Below are positions 34,653 through 42,950 of a stretch of 64,000 nucleotides of DNA, piece by piece; within the stretch, counting starts at the first letter, position 1; each line of letters starts with the position of its first letter. This stretch comes from an uncultured Bacteroides sp. (GTDB lineage Bacteria; Bacteroidota; Bacteroidia; Bacteroidales; Bacteroidaceae): contig NZ_OY782578.1 of the NCBI RefSeq assembly GCF_963677945.1, forward strand, positions 1,364,001-1,428,000, in the 5' to 3' direction. A model generated the notes under the pieces. That model worked only from the letters and a program-made list of their open reading frames with translations. It was not told the origin of the DNA and did no database searches. The position numbers were made by a program, and so were the translations under genes.

Positions 34653-36842
34653 TTATTTTGTACTTGCTTTAAATACCTGATTCAGTTTATTACCTGTAAT
34701 CTTGATAATATAAAGTCCTTTGGGTAAGTTGTTTAAGTTAATAGTCTCTTCTTGCTTGCACGATATTTCATTGAAATTCTTAGCAAGAACTTGCTGACCA
34801 TTTACATTGAATACATTAATTTTTACGTTTGTATCTTCTTGCGTAAACAAGAAATTGAATTGTTGATTGTTTCCTGAATACATAAAAATTGATTGTGGCA
34901 ATATTGGCATATCTTCTATGGAAGTATATTGCTTAATAACTTCCAGAAGTCCGTTATAGGCGTCAATCTTGCCATATCCCCAGGTGCTGTTTCCGTTGGG
35001 AAGTATATCTCCGGTATATGAATCGTTGATAGCTGTTTTCTGAAAAATAGCTTTCACTTTATCGGGTGTAAGGTTTGGATTGGCCTGTAACCATGTAGCA
35101 AGAACACCTGTTACATAAGGAGTAGACATTGATGTTCCACCCATTATTCCATAATAGTAAGTTTTATTATCGACAGTTGTTTCCTTAACTTTGTATGTAT
35201 CCTGTTTTGTGTCATAGCTGGATATAGATGAAGCTAAAACACTTCCCGGAGCAGTGATGTCTGGTTTCATTCGTCCGTCAACAGTAGGGCCAATACTAGA
35301 GAAGGTGGCAAGCGTATTTAGGTATTGACTTATACCATATATTTCATTACTCAGATTGGTAAACATGTTTTTGCTCACATAAGCACCTACACTTATAATA
35401 TTTTTGCCTGTTCCTCCAACCTCATCCATAGAGAAATTATTATCGCCATCGGTCCACCCCGGTTTGTCATTGCTGGTGAAATGATACTTAGCATCACTCC
35501 ATGCATGTACTGTTCCTTCTGTAGATTTAATAATGATTCCTATACAATTCCCGGCAACAACAGAAGAGAATGTTGTACTAATGTCAAAATGAGGCTTATT
35601 GTTTATCGGATTAATATCTGACATAATATAGAGATAACCAGTTGCCCCATCAGTTCTTGGTCTTAATCTGGGATCATCATACACATTATCAGATGCTTTG
35701 TATTCAGGACTAATATAAACAAAATTATTATTAATCGTGTCATACACACAAACTTGTACCATGAAATCTTTCCCAGCTTCTCCCCAAATATCAGCGACAA
35801 TATTATTAGGACTAAGGAATGTTTTACAAATTGTATCAGTTTGATTAAAGGTTTTTGATAAATGTACATATTTATTGCCTTCATTACCAACAGCTCCTAC
35901 CAGTAATCTTCCTTCTTTTTGCATCTGATCGGATGCTAAATCAAAAGATGAGGTTCCGTCATGAGGGCCACTATAACCACCTATGCTAAGATTGATAACA
36001 CAAGGTTTGCCAACTGAAGTAGCATAATCATATATATATTTCATTCCGTCTAAAACATCTGTGTCAAATCCGATATAAGAAACTAACACAATATCAGCTT
36101 CTCCGGCAATACCATAGTAAATGTTATTATTAGAATGATCGGCTCCTGCAGCAATACCTGTAACATGAGTTCCGTGAGAATTGTCTATTGTATCACGTTT
36201 TGCAGCTAAAATTTCATTTTGATTACTTAATTCTTTGCCATAACTAAAGCCTGTGGGGGGGGGGCCAGATTTTGCATTTTGCTCCCATACTCTCTTTACA
36301 CGATATTCCGTGTGATCTTTGTTATAAAAATTAGGATGACCATATTCAAATCCTGTATCAATAATTCCAATTACCACACCTTTTCCAAAGAGTGGGTTAG
36401 TTAATGGTGATGTACCAGCCTGCACTTTATCCACACCTGATGTAACACGTGCTTTATCCATCTTCTTATTTACAGGAGTTCCTATCTGTACATATTTAAC
36501 TTCTGGCAAGGAAGCTACATTTTCAATTGAACTAATTGGAATCATGGCTGTAACTATATCTCCTGTATGGCTATTGATTTTTACTCCTTGCTGCTCCAGC
36601 GATTCAGTTCCGGCATTTTCTTTCAGATAGATAAAAGCATTAATATACTCTTGTACACCAGTCTCAATTACTGCACTTTTTGTTAATATAGCTTTTCTTT
36701 GTGTTGTAGATATATCCTTTTGATTCATCCTTAACAAGAAAGTCTTGGTGTGAGGAGATAATTTCCCGGATGCTACTTGAGCTTGTGCCGATGCAAGGAA
36801 TAAAATCGTAAAGAAGCAATACAACAGAGTTATACGTTTCAT
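34653..36842 (-). CDS. Secreted subtilisin-family serine protease with sorting-like C-terminus
   Basis: 729 residues. Signal peptide (about 1-22), propeptide-like segment (about 55-125), S8 catalytic domain with D162 (IIDTGFEYGH), H223 (NSHGTHVTG) and S571 (GGTSMSTPYVTG). A long insert of roughly 160 residues separates the His and Ser regions. The last 75 residues resemble a type A C-terminal sorting domain of the type IX system (INVFNVNGQQV ending GLYIIKITG). A C10 run at 36255-36264 (plus strand G10) encodes GPPP at 193-196. The upstream lipoprotein gene, 46 bases away, resembles the propeptide. It probably degrades extracellular or periplasmic proteins. Confidence 0.9.
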   Translation of the reverse strand: MKRITLLYCFFTILFLASAQAQVASGKLSPHTKTFLLRMNQKDISTTQRKAILTKSAVIETGVQEYINAFIYLKENAGTESLEQQGVKINSHTGDIVTAMIPISSIENVASLPEVKYVQIGTPVNKKMDKARVTSGVDKVQAGTSPLTNPLFGKGVVIGIIDTGFEYGHPNFYNKDHTEYRVKRVWEQNAKSGPPPTGFSYGKELSNQNEILAAKRDTIDNSHGTHVTGIAAGADHSNNNIYYGIAGEADIVLVSYIGFDTDVLDGMKYIYDYATSVGKPCVINLSIGGYSGPHDGTSSFDLASDQMQKEGRLLVGAVGNEGNKYVHLSKTFNQTDTICKTFLSPNNIVADIWGEAGKDFMVQVCVYDTINNNFVYISPEYKASDNVYDDPRLRPRTDGATGYLYIMSDINPINNKPHFDISTTFSSVVAGNCIGIIIKSTEGTVHAWSDAKYHFTSNDKPGWTDGDNNFSMDEVGGTGKNIISVGAYVSKNMFTNLSNEIYGISQYLNTLATFSSIGPTVDGRMKPDITAPGSVLASSISSYDTKQDTYKVKETTVDNKTYYYGIMGGTSMSTPYVTGVLATWLQANPNLTPDKVKAIFQKTAINDSYTGDILPNGNSTWGYGKIDAYNGLLEVIKQYTSIEDMPILPQSIFMYSGNNQQFNFLFTQEDTNVKINVFNVNGQQVLAKNFNEISCKQEETINLNNLPKGLYIIKITGNKLNQVFKASTK
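36255..36264. repeat. Homopolymer G10 (C10 on the coding strand) in the subtilase gene
   Basis: Ten G in a row inside the coding sequence. Loss or gain of one base would shift the frame before the catalytic His and Ser and abolish activity, so slipped-strand phase variation is possible. Confidence 0.8.
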
Positions 36843-36888
36843 ATTTGTCTTTTTAAGTATTGTGTTTTATTTTAAATTGTCGCGTTAT

Positions 36889-37323
36889 TTATTTTATCTT
36901 CGCCTTTTTGCCAATCTCAATATAGGTAATTCCTTTAATCTGAATAAGTAAAGGAATACTCTTGACTGGGACTGAGAAAGTTTTGATTTTTTCAGTGTAT
37001 ATCACAACATTTCCTCCTATAGCTTTAATATTTTCTTCATTAAAGGTACTATCCGTATAAAGAAACCCAGAAAGATAAAATTGCTTATCTTGTTTTATCA
37101 GCGAATGTCGTTCAATTAATATATCGGATGGAATAAATTGTTCTAAAGGTTGCTCGCCGGCTTCTTCTCTTAATTCATTCCAGAAAGACCTGAAATTATT
37201 CGATAATTGCACATTATTAGTTATTAGTGATTGTTCCTTTTTCATACTGATATTTTTGGAAGTTGAGCAACAACTCATTAGCACGCTTGCAATAACAGTG
37301 TAAAAGAGGAACTTATAATTCAT
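36889..37323 (-). CDS. Lipoprotein resembling the propeptide of the adjacent subtilase
   Basis: 144 residues. Signal sequence with a lipobox-like LMSC (C18 or C19). Residues 76-138 align without a gap to residues 59-121 of the subtilase next door; I count about 16 identities in 63 positions, including FxY, the G of the turn, the T...I.T. strand, P-x-x-S-I and Y-x-x-I-G at the end. Subtilase propeptides act as folding chaperones and inhibitors. This one is free-standing and lipid-anchored, so it may guard the cell against its own protease or help it fold. First gene of the pair; a TAnnTTTG promoter lies before it. Confidence 0.72.
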   Translation of the reverse strand: MNYKFLFYTVIASVLMSCCSTSKNISMKKEQSLITNNVQLSNNFRSFWNELREEAGEQPLEQFIPSDILIERHSLIKQDKQFYLSGFLYTDSTFNEENIKAIGGNVVIYTEKIKTFSVPVKSIPLLIQIKGITYIEIGKKAKIK

Positions 37324-37351
37324 TTATATATTTTTTTTTATATCATTATCG

Positions 37352-37359
37352 CAAATATA
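37352..37359 (-). promoter_or_regulatory. Promoter -7 element of the lipoprotein-subtilase operon
   Basis: Minus strand TATATTTG followed by C, full consensus, 29 bases before the lipoprotein ATG. Confidence 0.5.
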
Positions 37360-37584
37360 TGTATTATTTTTGAAGTAAATAGTATTTATATTCATAAATG
37401 TATAAAGATGTAATCTGTAAATAGCTCTTTTATAAATAGATATAAACTATGAAAGTGTTTGGCTATTTCTGCTATTATTGATAATCAATACAGAGGCTGT
37501 TATTTATATTTAATATATAGTATGGCTTCCTGCTATTTTAAAAGTATTAATTTTGCGCATTGTATTGATTAATATGCTAATTGA

Positions 37585-38346
37585 ATGGAATTTAAAAATA
37601 GACACGTGCCTCTTAAAGGTGTATTGGATGAACTAACTGTAACTTATAATATTCCTGCTTTTATAGAAACAGACCCTATTCAGTTTCCTCGTAGATTCAC
37701 CAATCTGAAGGATATTGAAATATCGGCATTACTTACTTCTGTAATAACTTGGGGTAAGCGTAATTTAATTCTCCGTGATGCGGAACGAATGCATCAAATG
37801 ATGAGAGATAGTCCGTACAATTACATTATGAATCGGGAATGGGAAGTTCTGAAAGACTCGGGAAAGAATATTCATCGCACTTTTTTTGAGCGAGATATGT
37901 GGAATATTTGTCGGGGACTTTACCAGTATTATCTTGAAAACGAAACTTTGGAGAGCTTATTCCTGACAGATGGCATATTATCTGGACTTGATAAACTTTC
38001 CGAGTTGATGAATACTCGTCACATATCTTCACCGCAAACAAAGAGTCCGTGTAAACGCAGTAACCTGATGCTTCGTTGGTTGGTGAGGAACGATGGAATT
38101 GTAGATATGGGTGTATGGAAAAACATATCACCTGCTCAGCTTATTATTCCACTTGATGTGCACGTGGCACGTATTTCAAGACTGATATGGGATGACCTTC
38201 CAAAAACGGAACGACTTTCAACTGCTTTGATTATTACGAATCATCTTTCCAAACTTTGTCCGGAAGACCCCTGTAAGTATGATTTTGCTCTGTTTGGTTT
38301 CGGAGAAGAACAACGCAGAACTATGTCTGGAAAAATAATACTTTAA
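37585..38346 (+). CDS. TIGR02757 (DUF2400) family protein
   Basis: 253 residues, no signal or membrane segment. It shares the core TSVITWGKRNLILRDAERM, the KRSNLMLRWLVRND stretch, the PLDVHVARISR motif and the end KYDFALFGFGEE with a conserved bacterial family of unknown function. The HhH-GPD-like arrangement around the LDVH motif suggests a DNA glycosylase-like fold, but I am not sure of that. Alone on this strand, convergent with pdxH. I found no clear promoter in the AT-rich upstream DNA. Confidence 0.85.
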   Translation: MEFKNRHVPLKGVLDELTVTYNIPAFIETDPIQFPRRFTNLKDIEISALLTSVITWGKRNLILRDAERMHQMMRDSPYNYIMNREWEVLKDSGKNIHRTFFERDMWNICRGLYQYYLENETLESLFLTDGILSGLDKLSELMNTRHISSPQTKSPCKRSNLMLRWLVRNDGIVDMGVWKNISPAQLIIPLDVHVARISRLIWDDLPKTERLSTALIITNHLSKLCPEDPCKYDFALFGFGEEQRRTMSGKIIL

Positions 38347-38437
38347 GCTTTATAAAATCTATTTTGTAGCAATTAAAAGATTGTTGCCGGTAAAAGTAAA
38401 ACTTTTATCAGTAAAAAGATAACTTGATTTTCAATAT

Positions 38438-39082
38438 TTAAGGAGCCAATCTCTCTATTTTCCAGCTTTGATCACTTTGTAATGTGTATAAGAAACGGTC
38501 GTGCAAGCGGCTTTCCCGTCCTTGCCAGAATTCAATGCGATTTGGAGTAACGGAATATCCACCCCAGTTTTCAGGTCTTTTTACTTCGTGTCCGGCAAAA
38601 CGGATGCTTTCACGAAGAAAAGCCTGCATAATTTCCATTCTTCCTGATATCGGCTGACTTTGAGGAGATATCCGTGATCCGATTCTGCTTTTGTAAGGTC
38701 GGGTTTTAAAATACTCATCCGAAACCTCAGGTGAAACTTTTGTTGCTATTCCCTCCACATGTACCTGTCTTTCCAGTTCATGCCAAAGAAACGTAAGCGA
38801 TATGTAAGGGCAATTAGCAAGTTGTTTACCCTTCCGACTTTCATAATTGGTGTAGAATATAAATTCTCCATCCCGGAGTTCTTTCAGTAAAACACAACGG
38901 GTAGAAGGTCTTCCATCTTCGGAAACCGTACCTACAATTACAGCTGTAGGCTCGTTTACCTTTGCGTTGATAGCCTCTTCCAACCACTGTTGAAACTGTA
39001 TAAAAGGGTTTTCAGACATATTCTTTCGTGTCAGTCCGCCTCTTGAGTACTCTCTCCGGATATTGCGAATATCTGTCTTCAT
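38438..39082 (-). CDS. pdxH: Pyridoxamine/pyridoxine 5'-phosphate oxidase
   Basis: 214 residues, normal length. FMN enzyme that makes pyridoxal 5'-phosphate from PNP or PMP using oxygen. FMN and substrate motifs are visible: PSTRCVLLKE, FYTNYESRKGKQL, WHELERQV, and the C-terminal FWQGRESRLHDRF followed by WKIERLAP. Divergent from a PLP-dependent aldolase gene across 113 bases. Oxygen dependence makes it of note in an anaerobe. Confidence 0.95.
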   Translation of the reverse strand: MKTDIRNIRREYSRGGLTRKNMSENPFIQFQQWLEEAINAKVNEPTAVIVGTVSEDGRPSTRCVLLKELRDGEFIFYTNYESRKGKQLANCPYISLTFLWHELERQVHVEGIATKVSPEVSDEYFKTRPYKSRIGSRISPQSQPISGRMEIMQAFLRESIRFAGHEVKRPENWGGYSVTPNRIEFWQGRESRLHDRFLYTLQSDQSWKIERLAP

Positions 39083-39107
39083 AATATTCTGCCATTTATG
39101 TTTCAGG

Positions 39108-39115
39108 CAAAGTTA
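39108..39115 (-). promoter_or_regulatory. pdxH promoter -7 element
   Basis: Minus strand TAACTTTG followed by C, full consensus, 26 bases before the pdxH ATG. Confidence 0.55.
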
Positions 39116-39195
39116 TTGAAATAGTTAGATTTAACAACTGAAGCTAGCAATTTTTCAATAAAAAACAGTTTATTTGCATTAAAATAGAAAAATAT

Positions 39196-40212
39196 ATGAG
39201 AAGTTTTGCATCTGACAACAATTCAGGGGTTCATCCTTTAGTAATGGAAGCCCTTTCCAAAGCCAATACTGACCATGCTTTTGGCTATGGCGATGACCAA
39301 TGGACCGCTGAGGCTACTATTAAAATACAAGATACGTTTACACCTGATTGTGAACCTTTATTCGTTTTTAACGGAACAGGAAGTAATATTGTTGCTTTGC
39401 AACTGCTGACCCGTCCGTTTCACTCTATTCTTTGTGCTGAAACTGCGCATATTTATGTTGATGAATGTGGATCGCCGGTAAAAGCAACCGGTTGTCAGAT
39501 TCGTCCGATTGAAACGCTTGACGGAAAACTTACTCCTGAACTTATTCAACCACATCTTCACGGATTTGGAGATCAGCATCATTCACAACCGGGAGCTATT
39601 TATATTTCCCAATGTACAGAACTTGGCACCATATATACCGTTGAAGAACTGAAAGCCATTACTACACTTGCTCATAAAAACGGCATGTTTGTCCACATGG
39701 ACGGAGCGCGTATTGCTAATGCTGCAGCAACATTGAATGTTTCTCTGAAAGCTCTGACTGTAGATTGTGGTATTGATGTACTTAGCTTTGGCGGAACAAA
39801 GAATGGATTGATGATTGGTGAATGTGTTGTGGTATTCAATCCCGCTTTAATTAAGAATGCAAAGTTTTACCGTAAGCAGTCAGCTCAGTTAGCATCCAAA
39901 ATGCGTTATCTGTCTTGCCAGTTTACTGCATATCTCACCGATGACCTTTGGTTGAAGAATGCTACACATGCCAATAATATGGCTAAAATGTTGTATGAAG
40001 GACTAAATAAGTTTCCCGAAATTAAGTTTACTCAAAAGCCGGAAACAAATGCTTTGTTCCTCACTATGCCTCGCCAGATGATCGATAAGCTGCTTGAATC
40101 TTATTTCTTCTATTTTTGGAATGAGGCAAACAATGAAATTCGTCTGGTTACATCATTTGATACAACAGAAGAAGATGTAACTGGTTTTATCAATGCGCTA
40201 CAAAATATCTAG
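39196..40212 (+). CDS. PLP-dependent low-specificity threonine aldolase-type enzyme
   Basis: 338 residues, fold type I. It cleaves L-threonine or allo-threonine to glycine and acetaldehyde in the family's usual reaction. FGYGDDQWTAEA, the cofactor Asp-Gly-Ala segment HMDGARIANAA and the Schiff-base Lys in SFGGTKNG (about residue 206) fit the aldolase/beta-eliminating lyase family. The N-terminal SDNNSGVHP is the usual family start. It is divergent from pdxH, which makes its cofactor. Substrate specificity was not determined. Confidence 0.87.
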   Translation: MRSFASDNNSGVHPLVMEALSKANTDHAFGYGDDQWTAEATIKIQDTFTPDCEPLFVFNGTGSNIVALQLLTRPFHSILCAETAHIYVDECGSPVKATGCQIRPIETLDGKLTPELIQPHLHGFGDQHHSQPGAIYISQCTELGTIYTVEELKAITTLAHKNGMFVHMDGARIANAAATLNVSLKALTVDCGIDVLSFGGTKNGLMIGECVVVFNPALIKNAKFYRKQSAQLASKMRYLSCQFTAYLTDDLWLKNATHANNMAKMLYEGLNKFPEIKFTQKPETNALFLTMPRQMIDKLLESYFFYFWNEANNEIRLVTSFDTTEEDVTGFINALQNI

Positions 40213-40322
40213 TAATATTTTGAATTGTTTTTTTATGAATCTAGGTGTTTATAGTAACATTTAGGTTCATTTTTTATATATTTACGTCAATCATGATGTG
40301 ACCTTATAACTATCAGAAAAAT

Positions 40323-42668
40323 ATGAAGAATTTTATTCCCGAAAGCCAACTAAAAGAACTGTTAAGTAATGAGTTTGATTTCTTATTCATACTAAATATG
40401 GATGGTAACATTATTACAGCAAATTTTGCAGTTAATAATGTACTCAAATATTCTCTTAATGAACTCAAAGGAAAGCACTTTTCTGCTGTTTATCCGGATG
40501 AATACAAAGTAAAATCTGGTATGACTATGCCTTTGGTCATTAAAGGTGATATAACTTCATGCCCATACCCCTTCATAAAAAAAGATAAAGGAATAATACC
40601 TGTTGATACAGAATTCTATTTTGGGTGGTGGAATGAAGAAAATGTTATAGCAGTAGTCAGCACTAATCTATCTGTTGAGTATTTCTCAAAAGAAGTCTTT
40701 TTCAACATATTTAATAGCTCTCAGGTAATGATGGCAATAGGGGCGGTTAATACTGGAATAATTTTTAATGCAAATACTGCTTTCCTAGAGAATATAGGTT
40801 ACTCTTTGGACGAAGTATCTGGTAAAACGGTTCAGGAATTGAATCTGTTTTATGACAGTGAACAAATAAAGAAACTGCTTGCCATATCTAACGGCAAAGA
40901 TTCTGCTAAAGGAGAACTTACTATCAGCAGTAAGTCGGGCGAACGGATAGTCTGCCTGTTTTCGTTCGAACAGATTAAAATTCAGAATAATGAGTATATG
41001 CTTGTTGCTGCTACCAACATTACTCAAAGAAAGCAGATGGAAGAGAGACTGAAGAAACTCGGAAATCAGCAGAAGTTGCTGGCCAATATCGCTCAGTTAC
41101 TTAATAAGTCCGATAACTTTGATGATATTATAAATGTAGTTTTGCGGCTAATTGGACAGCATACTAATGTAAGCCGTGTTTCAATCTACGAAAATACTCC
41201 CGATGAACTGTTTACTACAAATACGTTTGAATGGTGTAACGAAGGAATAGCCGGTAAAAAAGAGGCGCTTCAAAGGGTTTCTTTTGAGAATATACCTTCG
41301 TGGATTAAGATTATAAATACAGAAGGACATCTTTCTTCAACTGATATTATAGAACTTCCTCAGGATATTGCTTCGGTGTTCAATCTTTTTGGAATAAAAT
41401 CAATATTGCTTTATCCACTTTATATCCAGAATCGCCTGTGGGGATTTGTTGGTTTAGATGATTGTCTTCATAACAGAGTATGGCTGGAAGAAGAAATTAG
41501 TCTGCTTAAAACGGTTACAGGCAATATAGCAAATGCACTCGAACGAAAATTATATCTGAATCAGTTTCAGAATAGTGAAATGCGATTAAGACTTGCTCTG
41601 GATGGCGCAAGAGAGGGAATGTGGGATTGGGATCTACAGACCGATGTGATTTACTTTACTAATATTGGTTATGAGATTATAGATCAGGATCTTGATGAAT
41701 CGTTAGGAAAAGGTCATAAATGGCAAAAGTTTGTTCATCCTGATGACTGGGGTTGGGTATCTCAACTCTTTATAGCTCATAAGAATAGTAAAATAGATTA
41801 TTTTGAGGCTACTTTCCGGGTATTGGGCAAATCGGGCAAGGAAAAATGGATTCTGAATCATGGCAGAATTATTGAGAGAGACGAAGAAGGTACAGCAACA
41901 CGTGCTATTGGTACTCTTATTGATATCAGTAAACAGAAGGAAAATGAAGAACAACTAAAAAGGCTTCTGGCAACTAAAGATAAACTATTCTCTATTATTG
42001 CACATGATCTTCGAGGTCCTGTAGGCAGCTTTATGCAAGTCATTGAACTCCTTACAAGTGATATGGAAATTACTCCTGAAATGGAAGAAGCTCTTCTTAA
42101 TGACTTAAAAGATATGTCGAAGAATACATTCTATTTATTGGAGAATCTGCTTAACTGGTCGAGGTCGCAACGAAGTGAGATTGTTTATAATCCAGGAAGT
42201 ATAATTATAAATAAGCTGGTAAACGATAATATTTCATTGTTGTCGGGTACAGCAGGACAAAAATCAATTAAGATTCAATTCTGTACAAATACAAATTATA
42301 CAGCTTATGCAGATTACGATATGACAAATCTGGTGATTCGCAACCTTCTGTCGAATGCAATAAAATTCACTCGTACAAATGGTTTAATCAAGGTCGGTTT
42401 ATCAGAGCAAAATGGATTTGTAGAAGTAGAGATTGCTGATAATGGGGTAGGTATGTCTAAGGAAACGGCCGATAAACTTTTTACGGATAACCAGTTCCAT
42501 ACAACCTATGGTACAAATAATGAAAAAGGATCGGGGCTGGGACTTGTTCTTTGTCAGGACTTTGTTAAGAGAAACGGTGGAAATATAAGGGTTGAAAGCA
42601 TTAAAGATGAAGGAAGCAAGTTCTTTTTTACTTTACCTTCCATTAGTAAGATTATTACTGCGGTTTAA
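40323..42668 (+). CDS. Cytoplasmic PAS-PAS-GAF-PAS histidine kinase
   Basis: 781 residues without a membrane segment. PAS domains at about 10-115 and 120-235, GAF at about 250-405, a third PAS (with PAC) at about 415-540, then HisKA with H561 in IIAHDLRGPV, and HATPase_c with ADNGVGMS and GSGLGLVLC. No receiver domain follows and there is no cognate regulator beside it, so it is an orphan kinase. Likely signals are cytoplasmic: small ligands, redox or light-like cues bound by PAS/GAF. The neighbours, an aldolase and repeats, give no hint. Confidence 0.88.
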   Translation: MKNFIPESQLKELLSNEFDFLFILNMDGNIITANFAVNNVLKYSLNELKGKHFSAVYPDEYKVKSGMTMPLVIKGDITSCPYPFIKKDKGIIPVDTEFYFGWWNEENVIAVVSTNLSVEYFSKEVFFNIFNSSQVMMAIGAVNTGIIFNANTAFLENIGYSLDEVSGKTVQELNLFYDSEQIKKLLAISNGKDSAKGELTISSKSGERIVCLFSFEQIKIQNNEYMLVAATNITQRKQMEERLKKLGNQQKLLANIAQLLNKSDNFDDIINVVLRLIGQHTNVSRVSIYENTPDELFTTNTFEWCNEGIAGKKEALQRVSFENIPSWIKIINTEGHLSSTDIIELPQDIASVFNLFGIKSILLYPLYIQNRLWGFVGLDDCLHNRVWLEEEISLLKTVTGNIANALERKLYLNQFQNSEMRLRLALDGAREGMWDWDLQTDVIYFTNIGYEIIDQDLDESLGKGHKWQKFVHPDDWGWVSQLFIAHKNSKIDYFEATFRVLGKSGKEKWILNHGRIIERDEEGTATRAIGTLIDISKQKENEEQLKRLLATKDKLFSIIAHDLRGPVGSFMQVIELLTSDMEITPEMEEALLNDLKDMSKNTFYLLENLLNWSRSQRSEIVYNPGSIIINKLVNDNISLLSGTAGQKSIKIQFCTNTNYTAYADYDMTNLVIRNLLSNAIKFTRTNGLIKVGLSEQNGFVEVEIADNGVGMSKETADKLFTDNQFHTTYGTNNEKGSGLGLVLCQDFVKRNGGNIRVESIKDEGSKFFFTLPSISKIITAV

Positions 42669-42762
42669 TAATAAATGTATCATTAATCCTCTATGGCTAT
42701 AGAGTTGCTTTTTTTACTGTCTCTCGGGGTATTTTAATTCCTTGGAATAACAATTTTGCATC

Positions 42763-42838
42763 CTTGTACAAAAGATTGCATTCTTCTGTACAGAACAATT
42801 AATTCTTTTGTACAGAAGAATGCAATCTTTTGTACAAG
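42763..42838. repeat. Palindromic TGTACA array with 22-bp period
   Basis: Four TGTACA sites at 42765, 42787, 42809 and 42831, exactly 22 bases apart. The outer parts form a perfect 30-base inverted repeat (42763-42792 with 42809-42838) around a 16-base near-palindromic centre. It lies in the gap between the orphan kinase gene and the Etf operon. Related units occur at 62476-62508. Confidence 0.8.
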
Positions 42839-42897
42839 AGAATATAAACTTGTCTAAGACTTCTTTGAAAGTATAACCAGAGTCTTGTTACAAAAGA

Positions 42898-42926
42898 AAG
42901 AAGGCATCCTTTTGAGACGCCTTCTT
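42898..42926 (-). terminator. Terminator of the etfB-etfA-acyl-CoA dehydrogenase operon
   Basis: AAGAAGGC (42898-42905) pairs with GCCTTCTT (42919-42926), followed on the minus strand by TTTCTTTTG. It lies 25 bases after the stop. Confidence 0.75.
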
Positions 42927-42950
42927 CCATATTATTTATGAATTATCAGA

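Noticed and set aside
36255-36264. G10 run as a sequencing error
   Set aside because: The frame is intact across it and encodes a plausible GPPP segment, so I kept the tract as real though possibly variable.
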